Assembly: GCA_017654935.2 (NCBI GenBank)
Contig: CM065682.1
Coordinates: 77,638,080 to 77,702,079 of the forward strand
Origin: Phymorhynchus buccinoides
Taxonomy: Eukaryota; Mollusca; Gastropoda; Neogastropoda; Raphitomidae
Length of the DNA: 64,000 nt
Direction: 5' to 3'
Below, in pieces: positions 9,331 to 20,439 of the stretch. How positions within the stretch are numbered: position 1 is the first letter of the stretch; each line of letters opens with the position of its first letter. The notes beneath the pieces are model-generated. The model had not been told where the DNA came from. It searched no databases and was given only the letters and a program-made list of their open reading frames with translations. The position numbers were made by a program, and so were the translations under genes.

Positions 9331-9474
9331 CATTGGTTACGCGTTGGATTACAGGTTTTTTTCTTCAAAATTACGGTTTATTGTTTCAGAAATTACAACT
9401 TTGCAAAATAGGGGTTAACAGGTCTGCTATAAGGCGATGCTTTTTCCCCAGACTCTGACCCCTGTGCCTCTTAA

Positions 9475-9691
9475 CCCCTTGACTGCCACCAACGTATTAT
9501 GTACTGACCTGATGACATCACTGATGATGTCATCAGATGAAGAAGAATAACCCTGATATGCTGGCTTTTGCTCTAACACAGTCAAGAGAGTTATATCCCC
9601 AGATCATTTTGCCAGATTGGCTCTATCAGTTGTCTTTATGGCATGATTTGCCCAATTATTTTTTCTTTAATTTTCTCTGCCAGTCAAGGGG
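9475..9691. mobile_element. TTAA-flanked MITE (piggyBac-type termini)
   Basis: Ends CCCCTTGACTGCCA and TGCCAGTCAAGGGG are inverted and flanked by TTAA (9471-9474 and 9692-9695). Length is 217 bp. An inner palindrome with ATGACATCACTGATGATGTC lies at about 9512-9540. Confidence 0.75.
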
Positions 9692-9845
9692 TTAATATGA
9701 CTAATAAAATGGTAAAAAGATATAATAAGAAAATCTGAAATTAGGGTTAAAAATTTTTTGGGTGCATCGAAAGGGTTAGGGTTAGGTACAAAGGTGCACC
9801 GATTAGTAAGAAAAAAACTACTATTTTTTGATGCTATTGTTCCAG

Positions 9846-11676
9846 GTTCCTGTTCACCACGGTGGGCACCTACAGCGTGACGGCCAATGCCTTGCTCAAC
9901 ACCGGAGAGTCCGCCAGCACCTCCACCATGGTCACTGCTTACCAGTCAGTGGGCAGCGTCAATCTGACCGGGCCTAGTCTGGTCAGCTTCACCGACAGCC
10001 AGCCGGCTTGGGTCACCTTGGAGGCCAGCGCGGTCAACGGTACCGACGTGGACTACCGGTGGTTCAGCAACGGGGCTCCTCTCTCCGCGCAAGGCCCCAA
10101 CATCACGCTGAACATGAACGCTTCGGGGTTGTTCAACATCTGCGTGGTGGCTTACAACGAGGTGAGCGACGTGGATGCCTGCGTGGAGGTGGACGTGCAG
10201 CGCGTGGTGGAGGGCGTGGTTCTCAACTGCGTCTCCTGCATCAACGGCGGCTACGTGGCCACTCAGACTGTGTCGGAGTTCAACTGCACCTACCTGGGTT
10301 CCTCCGCATCTGTGGAGTGGAGGGTGGGGTCAGCCAGTCTTCAGGGAACCACGGTGCATCACACGTTCGTCGCCGCAGGGACATACTTGCTGAACTGCAC
10401 TGTTACCAACCTGGTCAGCTCGCAGCACGCAGCGCTGGACGTTGTCGCTGAGGAAGCGGTCAGCGCAGTGATGTTGACGGCTGACCGCTTGGTGGGCGGG
10501 GAGGGGTCCACGATCAAGCTGACCGCGGACCATTCCCTGGGCTCTGACATGGTGTACTCCTGGCAGTGCGGCTCCCAGCCCCCCTTCAACACCTCCACGC
10601 CCTCCACCCAGGCGGTGTTCCCCACCTGGGGGCAGCACAACTGCACAGTGACGGTGGCCAACAATGTGTCGTTCCAGCGGGCCAGCCTGGTGGTGGAGAT
10701 TGTGCAGAACATCAGCTCCCTGGGCGTGAAGAACCTGACCGCCGGGGACACCCTGTACGTGCCCCTCAACCAGGCCACAGGCGTGGAGGCGGACTGCAAC
10801 ACCTACTTCGGGGTCAACTTCACCTGGACCGTCATGAATGCCGGGGCCGTCGTCGCCATGGTGGACGGCGTCCAGCTGCCCTACCTGTTCCCCGCGGTGG
10901 CCACCTACGACCTGATCCTCGAGGCGGCCAACGCCATCAGCAATCTGTCGACCAGCGTCTCCGTGCGGGTGCTGGCTCAGATCGACCTCCAGCTCACGGC
11001 CAACGACACGTCCCTGAGAATCGGGGAAGGCGTGGAGCTGGCGGCCGCCGTTGCCTCGGGCTCGAACCCCTACCTCAACTGGTCGGTGGACGGCATTCCC
11101 CTGACCGCGGTCAACAACAACACTCGGTCCTTTTTCTTCTCCTTCAGCTCGGCCGGCAGTTACGTGATCGAGGTGGTGGCCACCAATCCACTGAGTTCTG
11201 AAGCGGCCAACATCACCCTGCTGGTGCAGTTCCCTGTGGAGAACGTGAGCATCGACACCCCTTTAGATTTTGTCAGCCTCCGCAGTCAGGTGACCTTACG
11301 GGGCCGGGTGTCCAACGGATCGGATCCTGTATATCGCTGGACGGTCGTGTCGCCCTCCTCCACCGACACTCACCTGGGGCAAGCCCTGCCGCACACCTTC
11401 AGCGAGACGGGAGTGTACAGCTTTCTCCTGGAAGTGTCCAACGCGGTCAGTGACGGCAATGCGACGTTTGTGGTTTACGTGGAGAGCGACATCACCAGCC
11501 TGAATCTGACGGTGGCTCCCAGCACCATTGTGGCCACGGGGACGTTGCTGGATCTCCAGGCCACGGCCAACTCAGACGCCGTCCCGGTCAGCTACTCGTG
11601 GACCATCGATGGAGGGACGTACTGGGGCCAGCACCAGAGCCAGGCGTTCAACACCGCCGGGTTCTACCCCGTCAAG
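9846..11676 (+). CDS. Polycystin-1-like protein, second large exon with about seven PKD/Ig-like domains
   Basis: This 1831-bp exon starts after TTCCAG (9840-9845); its first base completes the Arg codon of exon 4973-6950 (NTFR then FLFTTVGTYSVTANA). It ends in phase 0 at GTC AAG|GTGAGA. It contains about seven consecutive repeats of 80-90 residues in which the WDFGDG turn has drifted, for example VDYRWFSNGAPLS, VYSWQCGS, FTWTVMNAG, LNWSVDGIPL, YRWTVVSP and YSWTIDGG. The closing strands (GLFNICVVAYNEVS, GTYLLNCTVTNLVSS, GSYVIEVVATNPLSS) are retained. N-glycosylation sequons are frequent, as expected for an extracellular stalk. The last repeat is cut by the donor, so further exons must follow. 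None is recognisable in the next 52 kb, where gap 14464-14963 lies. Confidence 0.9.
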
Positions 11677-11734
11677 GTGAGAGAGAGAGAGAGAGGTGGA
11701 AGGAAAGTATTAGAGGGAGGTCATTCTTAATGTA

Positions 11735-11895
11735 GTATATCATCCTCCGGAGTGTGGCTGCCCACGTGGCGGGGTAATCAGAAATGGTCACACACGTAAT
11801 GTTCTCATCCCTAGCTGGTGCATTTGTACCGTAGTGTTCAAGTGCTTCGGCTGTTGGGATGATCCCTGGAGTCTTTAAACCAGGGTAAGAAAATA
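11735..11895. repeat. Rep-3 dispersed repeat, single copy
   Basis: Begins ATCATCCTCCGGAGTGTGGC, contains CCCACGTGGCGGGGTAATC and CTAGCTGGTGCATTTG, and ends near AAACCAGGGTAAG. It lies about 60 bp beyond the donor of the last polycystin-like exon. Confidence 0.75.
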
Positions 11896-12284
11896 AAACA
11901 AAAAATGTAGCATATCGGTGGGTGTACTCTTTTCTTTTTTTCAATGACTTTTTTGTAGTGTGTGTGCATGCTCATGCTTCTGTGTGTCACTGTATGTGTG
12001 TGTGTTCTCCCTGAATTTGTAATGTTCTTTAACCGTATCATGTGACATGACTAATGTGGGAAACTGCAGTGTGTGCTTCATTTAGTAATACATGGGTGCA
12101 ACTTTTCCTGGTCTACAAGGATTTCCTGTTTTTGAATTTTACCACAAAATAAGTTCCTTTTTTTTTTTAAAATTGTCAAGCAATATCTTTGTGTGTCTAT
12201 TGAATTTTCCAAAAATAAGCATTTGCATAAATTGTGGAAAAGTAAAATACCTTCATAAATCAATTTTTGCTTCAGCTGCAAGGA
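11896..12284. other. No gene seen
   Basis: AT-rich sequence with short GT runs. ORFs of 60-90 codons lack recognisable motifs. It may be part of the intron after the exon ending at 11676. Confidence 0.5.
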
Positions 12285-13400
12285 GATGTTTGATGTTTAC
12301 AGCCCCGTCGACTGCTACGGCCATTTCAGGGCTGTCACCATGTCAAAATGTGAGCACATAAGATCACAGTTTAAAATCCGACCACGTGATATCACAGTTA
12401 AAAATATACAATAATAAAAACGTAAAGATTTGAAACAAAAGTTATAAAAAGGATTAAAATTTAGTCGTGTATAATTATAAAAACCTTGCACAGTTAAAAG
12501 CTTACAATTGATGTTTTAAAACTTAACACGACTTTTTATACCTTATCAAAAATATTCACTTCTTTTAAAAAACTAAAAATCATGTCTGGCGGCACATCAC
12601 GGAACAACACCTTCATTGATTCTGCCGTGCAGTATTTTCTTCTGGTGTCATAGAGGTCCCAACAATCAAGGAGAATGTGTTCGATAGAGACACGAGCGTC
12701 GCACGGCACACAGTAGGGAGGGTCTTCTCCCTTCAACAGAAACGCATGCGTAAGGTGTGAGTGTCCCGTGTGTAACAGACACAAGACAGTTTCTTCCTTC
12801 CGGCCGCCAGCAGCCGGAGGAAGACGTTCCTTCAAGTTTGGACGTACAGAGTGGAGTTTATTATCCTCCTGCAGGTTCCACTCCTCCTGCCACAGACTGA
12901 AAACGTGAGTTGCGACCTTTGATTTCATGTCGGAAGATGGAATGAGACATGTCTGGATGGTCTTTCACGGCGTCCCTGGCCAGGCGGTCCACCTCCTCAT
13001 TCCCCCGGATACCAACGTGACCAGGGACCCATGCCAGACGAATGTCATACCCTCTAGATTTCAAGCTGGTGAAGAGATAAAAAAAAGTTAAAAGATCAGG
13101 ATGGTTAAGGTTTCGTGCTGATATGGCTTCCAATGCAGAAAGAGAGTGTGCAAATCAGAAACTTTTCCTCATCAGACTCTCGGATCATTTTCAGAGCAAG
13201 GACAAGGGCGGTGAGTTCAGCCGTGTATACAGAGCTTTCATTCAGGATATGTTTAGAAGAACTTAGTCCGGATGAATGGATGGCGGCTTTTCTGGAAATT
13301 TGGAAGAGTCTGATATCACTCCAATGTCAATGTCTGCCTCTTCCAGGTGAGGAAGGACACGAATGCCCAGAGGTGGAATACAGACCCCGGCTTATCAGGG
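12285..13400 (-). mobile_element. 5'-truncated LINE (I/Nimb-like group), RNase H and C-terminal part
   Basis: On the minus strand the element encodes an RNase H segment: SVYTAELTALVLALKM, near 13210-13260, then LAWVPGHVGIRGNEEVDRLA near 13000-13060. A frame change near 12900 leads to a C-terminal cysteine/histidine region (LHTGHSHLTHAFL, PPYCVPCDARVSIEHILLDC) ending at a stop at 12536. RNase H after a reverse transcriptase is typical of I-group non-LTR elements. The 3' UTR contains GACAGCCCTGAAATGGCCGT; similar tails without coding sequence lie at 30800-30880 and 48215-48295. Reverse transcriptase and endonuclease are absent and the copy is dead. Confidence 0.85.
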
Positions 13401-13666
13401 TTTTTTCATTTTGTGTAGTTGCACCCATGTTTCTTTTTCAATTTGTGTGACTGTTACAACATAGATTTGTTTTTTATGAATGCTTTTGTGTGTTTGTGTG
13501 TGTTTTCCCTTAAAATCGTGTATCATGTAATTATGGGTAACCGCAGAGTGCTACTCGTCACAAATTTGATGATGCGGTTTTTATTATAATACTTTACGTC
13601 GTTTTCCTATCCTGTCATCGTAAAATACATAAGGCATTTTCAATGTAGTATTAAGCTATATCTTCT

Positions 13667-14105
13667 TCTTCTTCGATCGCTCAGACAGTTCCTGTCGATT
13701 ATGAGTGCAGATGCATCATGCTGCCGTTATGCACCTAAGTAAGACATAATTAGGCCCAGCATGTCCGACTTCGGTTGGGGGAATTAAAAAAAAATTGTTT
13801 CTTGAAAAAAGGCAGGAGAATGGACCGGAAAGGCAGAAAGATAGTACAGTGGAACCTCCCCTATAAGACCTCCCATTATAAGACTCCCTCCCTTATAAGA
13901 CCTACTTCTCTGAGACATTGCCCTCTTTGTAAGTGTTAAAATGTTGGATGATTTTTGAAGGTCATTACTATATAAGGGAGGTTCTACTGTAGATGACAGC
14001 AAGCAAAGGGAAAAGGGCAGAGTCGAAGAGAGTGATAGATTAAATGAAGTTACAAGCACGTAACTTCCAGAAGGTGGGGGGAGAGAACCCCCGGTATCCC
14101 CACAG
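13667..14105 (-). repeat. Rep-2 copy interrupted by a MITE
   Basis: Minus-strand Rep-2 starting with the CTTCTTCTTCGATCGCTCAG tail and running to GGTATCCCCACAGG. It is split by the 143-bp MITE at 13847-13989. Across the junction the flanks rejoin to the uninterrupted Rep-2 sequence. Confidence 0.8.
13847..13989. mobile_element. pogo/Tigger-like MITE, TA target duplication
   Basis: CAGTGGAACCTCCC at the left and GGGAGGTTCTACTG at the right are inverse repeats, flanked by TA on both sides. Internal TTATAAGACC motifs match copies at 28683-28864 and 46108-46290. No ORF. Confidence 0.8.
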
Positions 14106-14463
14106 GGACATGGAGCTATGCAAATAATAATATCAGGCAACAACAAAAAATAGTTGTGGTTACGGTATCCCGACCTACCCTATTTTTTTGGGCCGACTCT
14201 ATGAAAAAAAGAGAGAGAAAGTGAGAGAGACACAAGTTAAATCGGGGAATGCTCATCAGGTGAGATAACTCTAACGCGCTGAACATCCACGTGTTGTTGC
14301 AAAATGGCGTCATTTGCCATTTCAATGGAGCTATGCGCTTATATTTCTGAAAATACGAGGATGATTAGCACTTTCAAAGCATCTTACACGCTCGTGGATG
14401 TTTTCTGGAACATTCATCCGGATGTAGGAAAGGAAAACACTATCACTTGTCGAGGTGGTTTAG

Positions 14464-14963
14464 NNNNNNNNNNNNNNNNNNNNNNNNNNNNNNNNNNNNN
14501 NNNNNNNNNNNNNNNNNNNNNNNNNNNNNNNNNNNNNNNNNNNNNNNNNNNNNNNNNNNNNNNNNNNNNNNNNNNNNNNNNNNNNNNNNNNNNNNNNNNN
14601 NNNNNNNNNNNNNNNNNNNNNNNNNNNNNNNNNNNNNNNNNNNNNNNNNNNNNNNNNNNNNNNNNNNNNNNNNNNNNNNNNNNNNNNNNNNNNNNNNNNN
14701 NNNNNNNNNNNNNNNNNNNNNNNNNNNNNNNNNNNNNNNNNNNNNNNNNNNNNNNNNNNNNNNNNNNNNNNNNNNNNNNNNNNNNNNNNNNNNNNNNNNN
14801 NNNNNNNNNNNNNNNNNNNNNNNNNNNNNNNNNNNNNNNNNNNNNNNNNNNNNNNNNNNNNNNNNNNNNNNNNNNNNNNNNNNNNNNNNNNNNNNNNNNN
14901 NNNNNNNNNNNNNNNNNNNNNNNNNNNNNNNNNNNNNNNNNNNNNNNNNNNNNNNNNNNNNNN
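14464..14963. other. Scaffold gap, 500 N
   Basis: Exactly 500 N, a conventional size for a gap of unknown length. Frames drawn through it are meaningless. Confidence 1.
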
Positions 14964-16794
14964 GACATCATTGCTCTCTTATATTGTTAGCCTATCTAAC
15001 CTAGCTTTTTGGTTCATTAATTTCATTGTCTTCATATAACCTACTTTTTCATTCCTTTTTCTGTGACACCGCTTTCCCTTGGTCACCAGAGGTGCCGCTG
15101 TTGACTTCTCTGAAGTCGCTGAAAACAACACCTGATAACATGGGCTGTTTTGGTTTCACGTCCCGTGGTAGGGAAGAAGAGAGGAGGGACCATGTGCTTG
15201 GATGAATTGGCACACGGCTTCCGAACGGTGTGCTGGAGTCACTCTACAGAATAGGCAAGATGTCTGGGATCCAGTTGGCCCTAACATCAACCCACCAGAC
15301 TTAATAATTGGTGAGTGTCGTTGAACAATTTATGCTACCATCGGATTTTGCTGACTATAAGGGATACCTTTTTTCTCGCAGACGAGACCCATCTGTGCCT
15401 TATAATGCTACTGATATATCATATGGAGAATCTGGGAATTTTGTGTCAAATTTGGGAGGTGCACCTTATAGTCCAATAAAATACGGTATCATTGTTTCCC
15501 ATAAGCGCCTCTGTGCGTCCGTGAAGCCCACCTCACAGAGGTATTGATTTCAGCTCTGGGCGTCCCATGGGATGCACACTTTTTTTTTCACACGCCGAGA
15601 TAGCAGGGTTAATTTCTCGATTTTGACTGATAGCTTAGGGGCAGGCCGGGCGGTCATCTTCTGACCGATTGATTTTTTCAATTCACATAGCCGTCACAAA
15701 TCTTCATGATTCTAATCGTCTGCTAACTTATTATTCCGCAGCTCAGACCATAACTCAGAACTGAAAAGTTTATCTGGTGAAACACGACCCGGCCGAAACA
15801 AAGAAATTGGCGGCAATTTTGGCACATTCCGGTTTTCCGATCAAAAATCTTTTGAAGACAAATAAAGTTCCAGGCCGTGATACCTAGTCTTCTAGTGTCT
15901 AAACAAGATCAGTTTCTCGGGCCTTTTTGACAACAATTCGTGTGTTAGAAAATCCGGCCATGCCATCCCGCAAAACAAGCATGATGTAGGAAAGGGTGGG
16001 CAGAGACTATGTTTGCTTACAGTGTTATCGGACTCGATCAGACATCGTATGCAAGCTTGTGGATCGGTTTGCGAATTAGGTCAGCCAGCCCAACTCTATT
16101 CCATATCAAAACTCTGCAACCCGTATTTCGCTTCGTGCCACAGTGCGGTCGTCTGTTGCTTCTGATTTTTCCTGGTTGTCATCTTGTTTCTGATCAGGCC
16201 GGGTTTTTTTCTTTCTACAAAGCAACACTGTCCCGGAGTCATTCCAACACGATCTTGTTTGTACTTCTGATGCTATTTGTTTTCAGCACATATGGGGGGA
16301 TTGCTTGCAGTTTTAGGTCTGATTTCTTCGTTGACGCAAATCTGAACCTTTTTTGGGCAAGTTCAACAGGAGGAAACAGCAGCAGGCATCAAGCCCCGTT
16401 CTTTTATGGATGTGAAGGGCATCATCTCAAAATACATCGCTACTGCATATGCAATGTGTGTTGTACGCTTGTGTGTCTGTCTAGCCTTTCTCACTGTCCA
16501 TATCTCAATTCTGTTTGTCTCTCCCCCCCCACTCCTCTCTCTCTCTTCTCCTCTCTCTCTCTGTAGTCAGCCTATTTCCATTTCCAGGGGTTATGCACAT
16601 GTGTTTGCCTGTGTGTTCACTGTGCATGTAGCATGTGTGTTTAGCATGTATTTGCTTTTGTTAAAGCATTTTTTTTCATATACTTAGGGGACTCTTAAAA
16701 ATTTGAAAAGGACTCTTAAAATTTTGCACATGGAGTCCCTGGGACTCTCACATTTCATATTCATAAATCTAACAACCAGTGTATATATTTACAG
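14964..16794. other. No confident gene; one small MITE
   Basis: Apart from the MITE at 15336-15488 and a CT tract near 16520-16565, I see no recognisable coding sequence. A 185-codon frame at 16009-16566 has no motif and ends in CT repeat, so I treat it as chance. Missing upstream exons of the gene ending at 17374 may lie here or in the gap. Confidence 0.5.
15336..15488. mobile_element. Short MITE with TACC...GGTA ends
   Basis: The left end TACCATCGGATTTTGCTGAC and right end CCAATAAAATACGGTA are imperfect inverse repeats. They share CTATAAGG motifs with the element at 740-1702. It explains the 79-codon ORF across it. Confidence 0.5.
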
Positions 16795-17374
16795 GTTGGT
16801 CAACGAAGAAAAGAGGCGGGAGGAGGAGATGCTGGGAAAGGCGACTCGTGTTGCACGGTCCACCTTCACTACAGCTGCTCCCATGCCACCACCCGTCCAT
16901 CAAGGTGCCTCCACACACACTGCTGTTCCAGTGGAGAAGCATGCCTACCATCTGCTGGAAGGTCAACTCTCCACTGGACCTAAAAAACCAGGGCCCAAGT
17001 TGACTACACCTATTCCTGGATGCCCGCAAGCTTTGGACAGTTTGGGATTTATCCCCATATTTCCCAAACCTTCACCCCTTGCGTCTCAGCCCGGTTCCAG
17101 TCATCATCAAGTTCAAATAACGGCCACCATTCCACGCAGCACTGCGTCATACCGACGTAACAAGCAGAAGCGACTGGAACAAGGGCTGAGGACAAGGACC
17201 AATGTTAGTCATGTTTCGTTTATCACATGTTCAAAGTGCAAGCAGGAGCGCACACCAGACCACAAAGTGTACAACAGGCATTGGTGGTGCCCAGTCAAAG
17301 ACATGGTGTTTGAGCTGTGGAAAGTTAAAATGAACAAGGAAGATGAAAAAAAGAAAAAAAGCAAGCAGAAGTAG
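16795..17374 (+). CDS. Terminal exon of an uncharacterised multi-copy family (DUF6729-like, tentative)
   Basis: The acceptor TATTTACAG precedes 16795. The first base would complete a Trp codon (phase 2), which is the phase left by the exons at 33445-33681 and 50842-51078 (...KLLSNW). It reads LVNEEKRREEEML, a Pro/Ser-rich linker, KKPGPKLTTPIPGCPQ, then a basic helix (SYRRNKQKRLEQGLRTR) and a zinc-ribbon-like CSKCKQERTPDHKVY..HWWCP, ending KKKKSKQK and TAG at 17372. A proline-containing linker plus a C-terminal CxxC...C ribbon is how I remember the end of a widespread uncharacterised animal family, possibly transposon-derived. The function is unknown. No upstream exons of this copy are visible; gap 14464-14963 may hide them. 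Confidence 0.6.
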
Positions 17375-17877
17375 TGTGTGTGTGTGTGTTATGGTTGTGT
17401 GTGCTCCTTGCAGAGACGAAAGAGAAACTATGTTGCACTATCCATTTTCTCTTAATATTGTCCTATTTTGCTACCTATATTTTAAAATATTTTTCTTTGT
17501 TAGGCATTTTATCAACTGCATATATGATCATACATTGCTAGTTAATGTGATCATGACACCATTGACGGTCTAGAGTGCATTCACCATATTCTTGAACGCC
17601 AAGTGTTAATCCTTGAATTAGTGTTCTTTATTAGTACTTCATCTATTGTATTGTGTGAACCATCGATATACTGATCTCCAAAAAAAAAAACAATGAGAAA
17701 GAAAAAAAAAAGGTGGCCTCAAACCGAGTTTGTGGACCCTTTAAAACACTTATTGTGAACATCTAGTTTTATTCCTCACATTATCATCTTCCGTTCCTTT
17801 GTTTCTTACGATCTCATTTATTGATCATGTACCATTTCATTAATGGCGGTCTAAACTCAGTGTACCAATACTATGCC
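17375..17877. other. Probable 3' UTR and flank
   Basis: Begins with a GT run after the TAG, then AT-rich sequence with two A runs near 17680-17710. No ORF with recognisable features. Confidence 0.45.
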
Positions 17878-18178
17878 GCTTTGAGTGGTGAGTCTCTGTG
17901 GAATTCGGGTTGCTCCCCACGTGTGATGAGCAGGTCAAATAATTTGCATAGAGTTCGCGTCCACCCAATATTTTTTATATATTTTTGTATTTTCATGCGA
18001 TTTTTTATTTGACTGATGAGGAAGGAAAGGGGGTGGTGGTGGGGGTACATTTTGACCAAATGATAACTCTTTCGTTGCCACTTGGTTTAACGTATACTAA
18101 GTGCATGGGAACACGGTGACCTCCGTTTATCGTCTCGCTTCCACGCATCCTGAAAGACTCCACATTCAGACTCAGGCA
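17878..18178 (-). mobile_element. SINE-1, minus strand, head missing
   Basis: Contains the 3' block GTGGAATTCGGGTTGCTCCC and the body with TTTGACCAAATGATAACTC, AACGTATACTAAGTGCATGG and GTTTATCGTCTCGC. The tRNA-like head is absent. Confidence 0.75.
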
Positions 18179-18671
18179 TTTCATGTTTAGTGATGACTTT
18201 CTAGACCTTATATGTTGTGAAGAGTTTTGATTGCTATTAATATGACTGAATTATTAATTCTATTAGAAGTACAGTATGTTACTGCGATATGTTGGATTTG
18301 TCAGCTACGTAATGTTTATGCTGGACTCATCAGTAATGAACAGTGTGTGTGTGTTCGCGCGCGCGTGCATGTGTTTGTGTGTGCGCAATCCTTTTTCGTG
18401 CCGCTTCGCTTGAGCTATATGCATGCGCGCGTGTGTGTGTGGAATATTTCCCTTTCCACTGCCCACCCCCTTCTTGTAATTGTGATAATTTTGAACAAAT
18501 GAATGTTGACATTTATTTGATGTTTACTCGCAATGCCGCATTTTCCTCCTTATTCTTTTCTATTATCCTATAATAACTTTTGTTTATGTTATGATTTATA
18601 TACTCCCCCCCCTCCCACCCTCCCCTTCTTGATACGGGCACAAGGCCTAATCATTAAAAATGTTTTGAGTT

Positions 18672-18853
18672 TTGAGTTTCTCTCGTCTCTCTCGTAAATC
18701 TCATCTATCCTCTTCTCTCACTCATCTCTCTCTCTCTCTCTCGCTGTCTCTCGAATTCTCTCTCTTCTCTCTATCTCTCTCTCTCTCTCTCAAAAAAAAT
18801 CTCTCTCTCTACTACTCTGTGTCTTGTGTGTGTCCTCTCTCTCTCTGTGTCTT

Positions 18854-18950
<97 letters not shown>

Positions 18951-18957
18951 GTCTATA
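18672..18957. repeat. CT microsatellite, long and interrupted
   Basis: Runs of CT up to about 60 bp broken by short interruptions. Ser/Leu and Arg/Glu ORFs in this stretch are artefacts of the dinucleotide. Confidence 0.95.
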
Positions 18958-19149
18958 ATATATCGCATTCCAAATAATTGGTCTGAATCTAATTTAATTT
19001 TAATCGTTATCTAAACGTTATTGTGAATACATAATATGAAATTAACGCTGTTCCTTCGTCCATGTACCTTTTAAAATTCCAATACAAATCCTGTTTTTAG
19101 CGGTTCTTGAGATTTTCTTATACCCAAAAAAAATCTTTTTGGGCAGTTA

Positions 19150-19957
19150 CAGTGGAATCCGTTTAATTGGCCATCGTATAATCGGCCAAAGCCGCTTAAT
19201 CGGGCAATTTCCTAATGTACGGAATTTTTTCTTCTTAAGCATGTGTTATTTTGTTCGTTTTTACGGCCAAAGCTGAAATCTTCAATTTTCGCTTTATTGG
19301 CCACTTTTTCTCTCTAATTTTTTTTCTTTACCCCCCTTTTTTTTGAGAGGGAGAACAACAGACAAACTGACAACACGCTTTTGACGTTTACATGGTTGAG
19401 TGTGAAGTTGGAAGGTGAGCTGTTGTCAATTGAAAGACCCTGCATGGCGTTAAAATCACTCAAGAAAACAAAATCATTGTCTTTTACTTGTGCTTCTGTC
19501 AAGTTGTAGGATTAATAAATTGTTCACATACAGTACACATACACTGTATACTGTATGAACTCTTGTGTTTGACAAATTGTATGCATTTCAATTTGTCTCT
19601 CACACTGGAAGGCGCTTCACACTAAGAACTGACAGCTGACAGGATGGCTCGTTTAAGTGAGAGATTTTAATGAATCTACATGTACATCTGTAATCAAAAT
19701 AAAATTGTTGTTTTTAACATAGCGATTCGGCTTTAATTACATGTACAATGTTGATCCAGACTCAAAACACACGCACACACACATCACAAAAAGGGAAAGA
19801 ATTTGAATTTGAACTGCAACATTTAATTTTGACGTCATTGCTTTTGACTTGCATAATTGCGTCATACAGTATCTCGATGTTCGTTTTATCGGCCGATTCG
19901 CTTTATCGGCCACATTTTGCCTTGTCCCAAAAGTGGCCGATAAAGCGGATTCCACTG
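19150..19957. mobile_element. pogo/Tigger-like element, 808 bp, TA target duplication
   Basis: Left end CAGTGGAATCCGTTTAATTG and right end AAAGCGGATTCCACTG, flanked by TA (19148-19149 and 19958-19959). The subterminal GGCCGATTCGC/GGCCGATAAAGC motifs are repeated inward. There is no transposase ORF, so it is non-autonomous. Confidence 0.85.
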
Positions 19958-20439
19958 TACAACCGTTAAAACTGGGTCGTCGATTGATTTGAGTCAATGG
20001 TCATCAATCTTGCAGAAAAAGACATTATTTGCGTTAAAACGTAATAAGTATCTGTCCATTTGTTTAAGCTATGGCGATTTAAAAACATTTAAGATAATTT
20101 TAACGGTTTTAACGGTTATCCTGAAAGTAAATCACTACTTTATAACGCAACTTTGCAGGCATTCAATGGCGCAATCTTGATTTGTAAACAGTCTTTAAAT
20201 ATTGTGATTAAGTTACCAATGAAAACCCCCAAAGCACTATTTTGGTCTTTTTTTTCTGTTAAAAACGGTTATTTAAGCCATATTGTACATAGCTATTATC
20301 TGAGATAACGAGCATCATCCTTGAGACATTGAACTAGTCACTCGCTGCTTGATTTTTATCATAAGCAGTTGGAGAGTTGATACTGAATAGATAGAAAGAC
20401 CATATTTTGATCTCTCAGACTGGTACAAAAGTCCACACC
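19958..20439. other. No gene seen
   Basis: AT-rich sequence with GGTTTTAACGGTTATCC-type internal repetition; nothing recognisable. Confidence 0.5.

Larger units (their letters stand above)
8755..9426 (+). mobile_element. CAGACCTG-terminus DNA transposon, copy 2, 6-bp target duplication
   Basis: The right end is AACAGGTCTG and the left end is CAGACC (8755-8760), interrupted by a hairpin element (8761-8915) and then continuing GATTACC. CTATAA flanks both sides (8749-8754 and 9427-9432). It therefore has the same terminus type and the same duplication length as the element at 7327. It keeps a second transposase-like N-terminus at 9109-9330. Confidence 0.7.

Noticed and set aside
14304..15004. 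Long ORFs across the first gap
   Set aside because: They consist mostly of N; the same holds for 42930-43676.
15308..15547. 79-codon ORF
   Set aside because: It coincides with a small inverted-repeat element (15336-15488) and has no motif.
18672..18977. Ser/Leu-rich and Arg/Glu-rich ORFs
   Set aside because: Produced by CT dinucleotide runs on either strand; the same applies at 24431-24698, 25803-25994, 60163-60582, 62408-62707 and 62777-63010.
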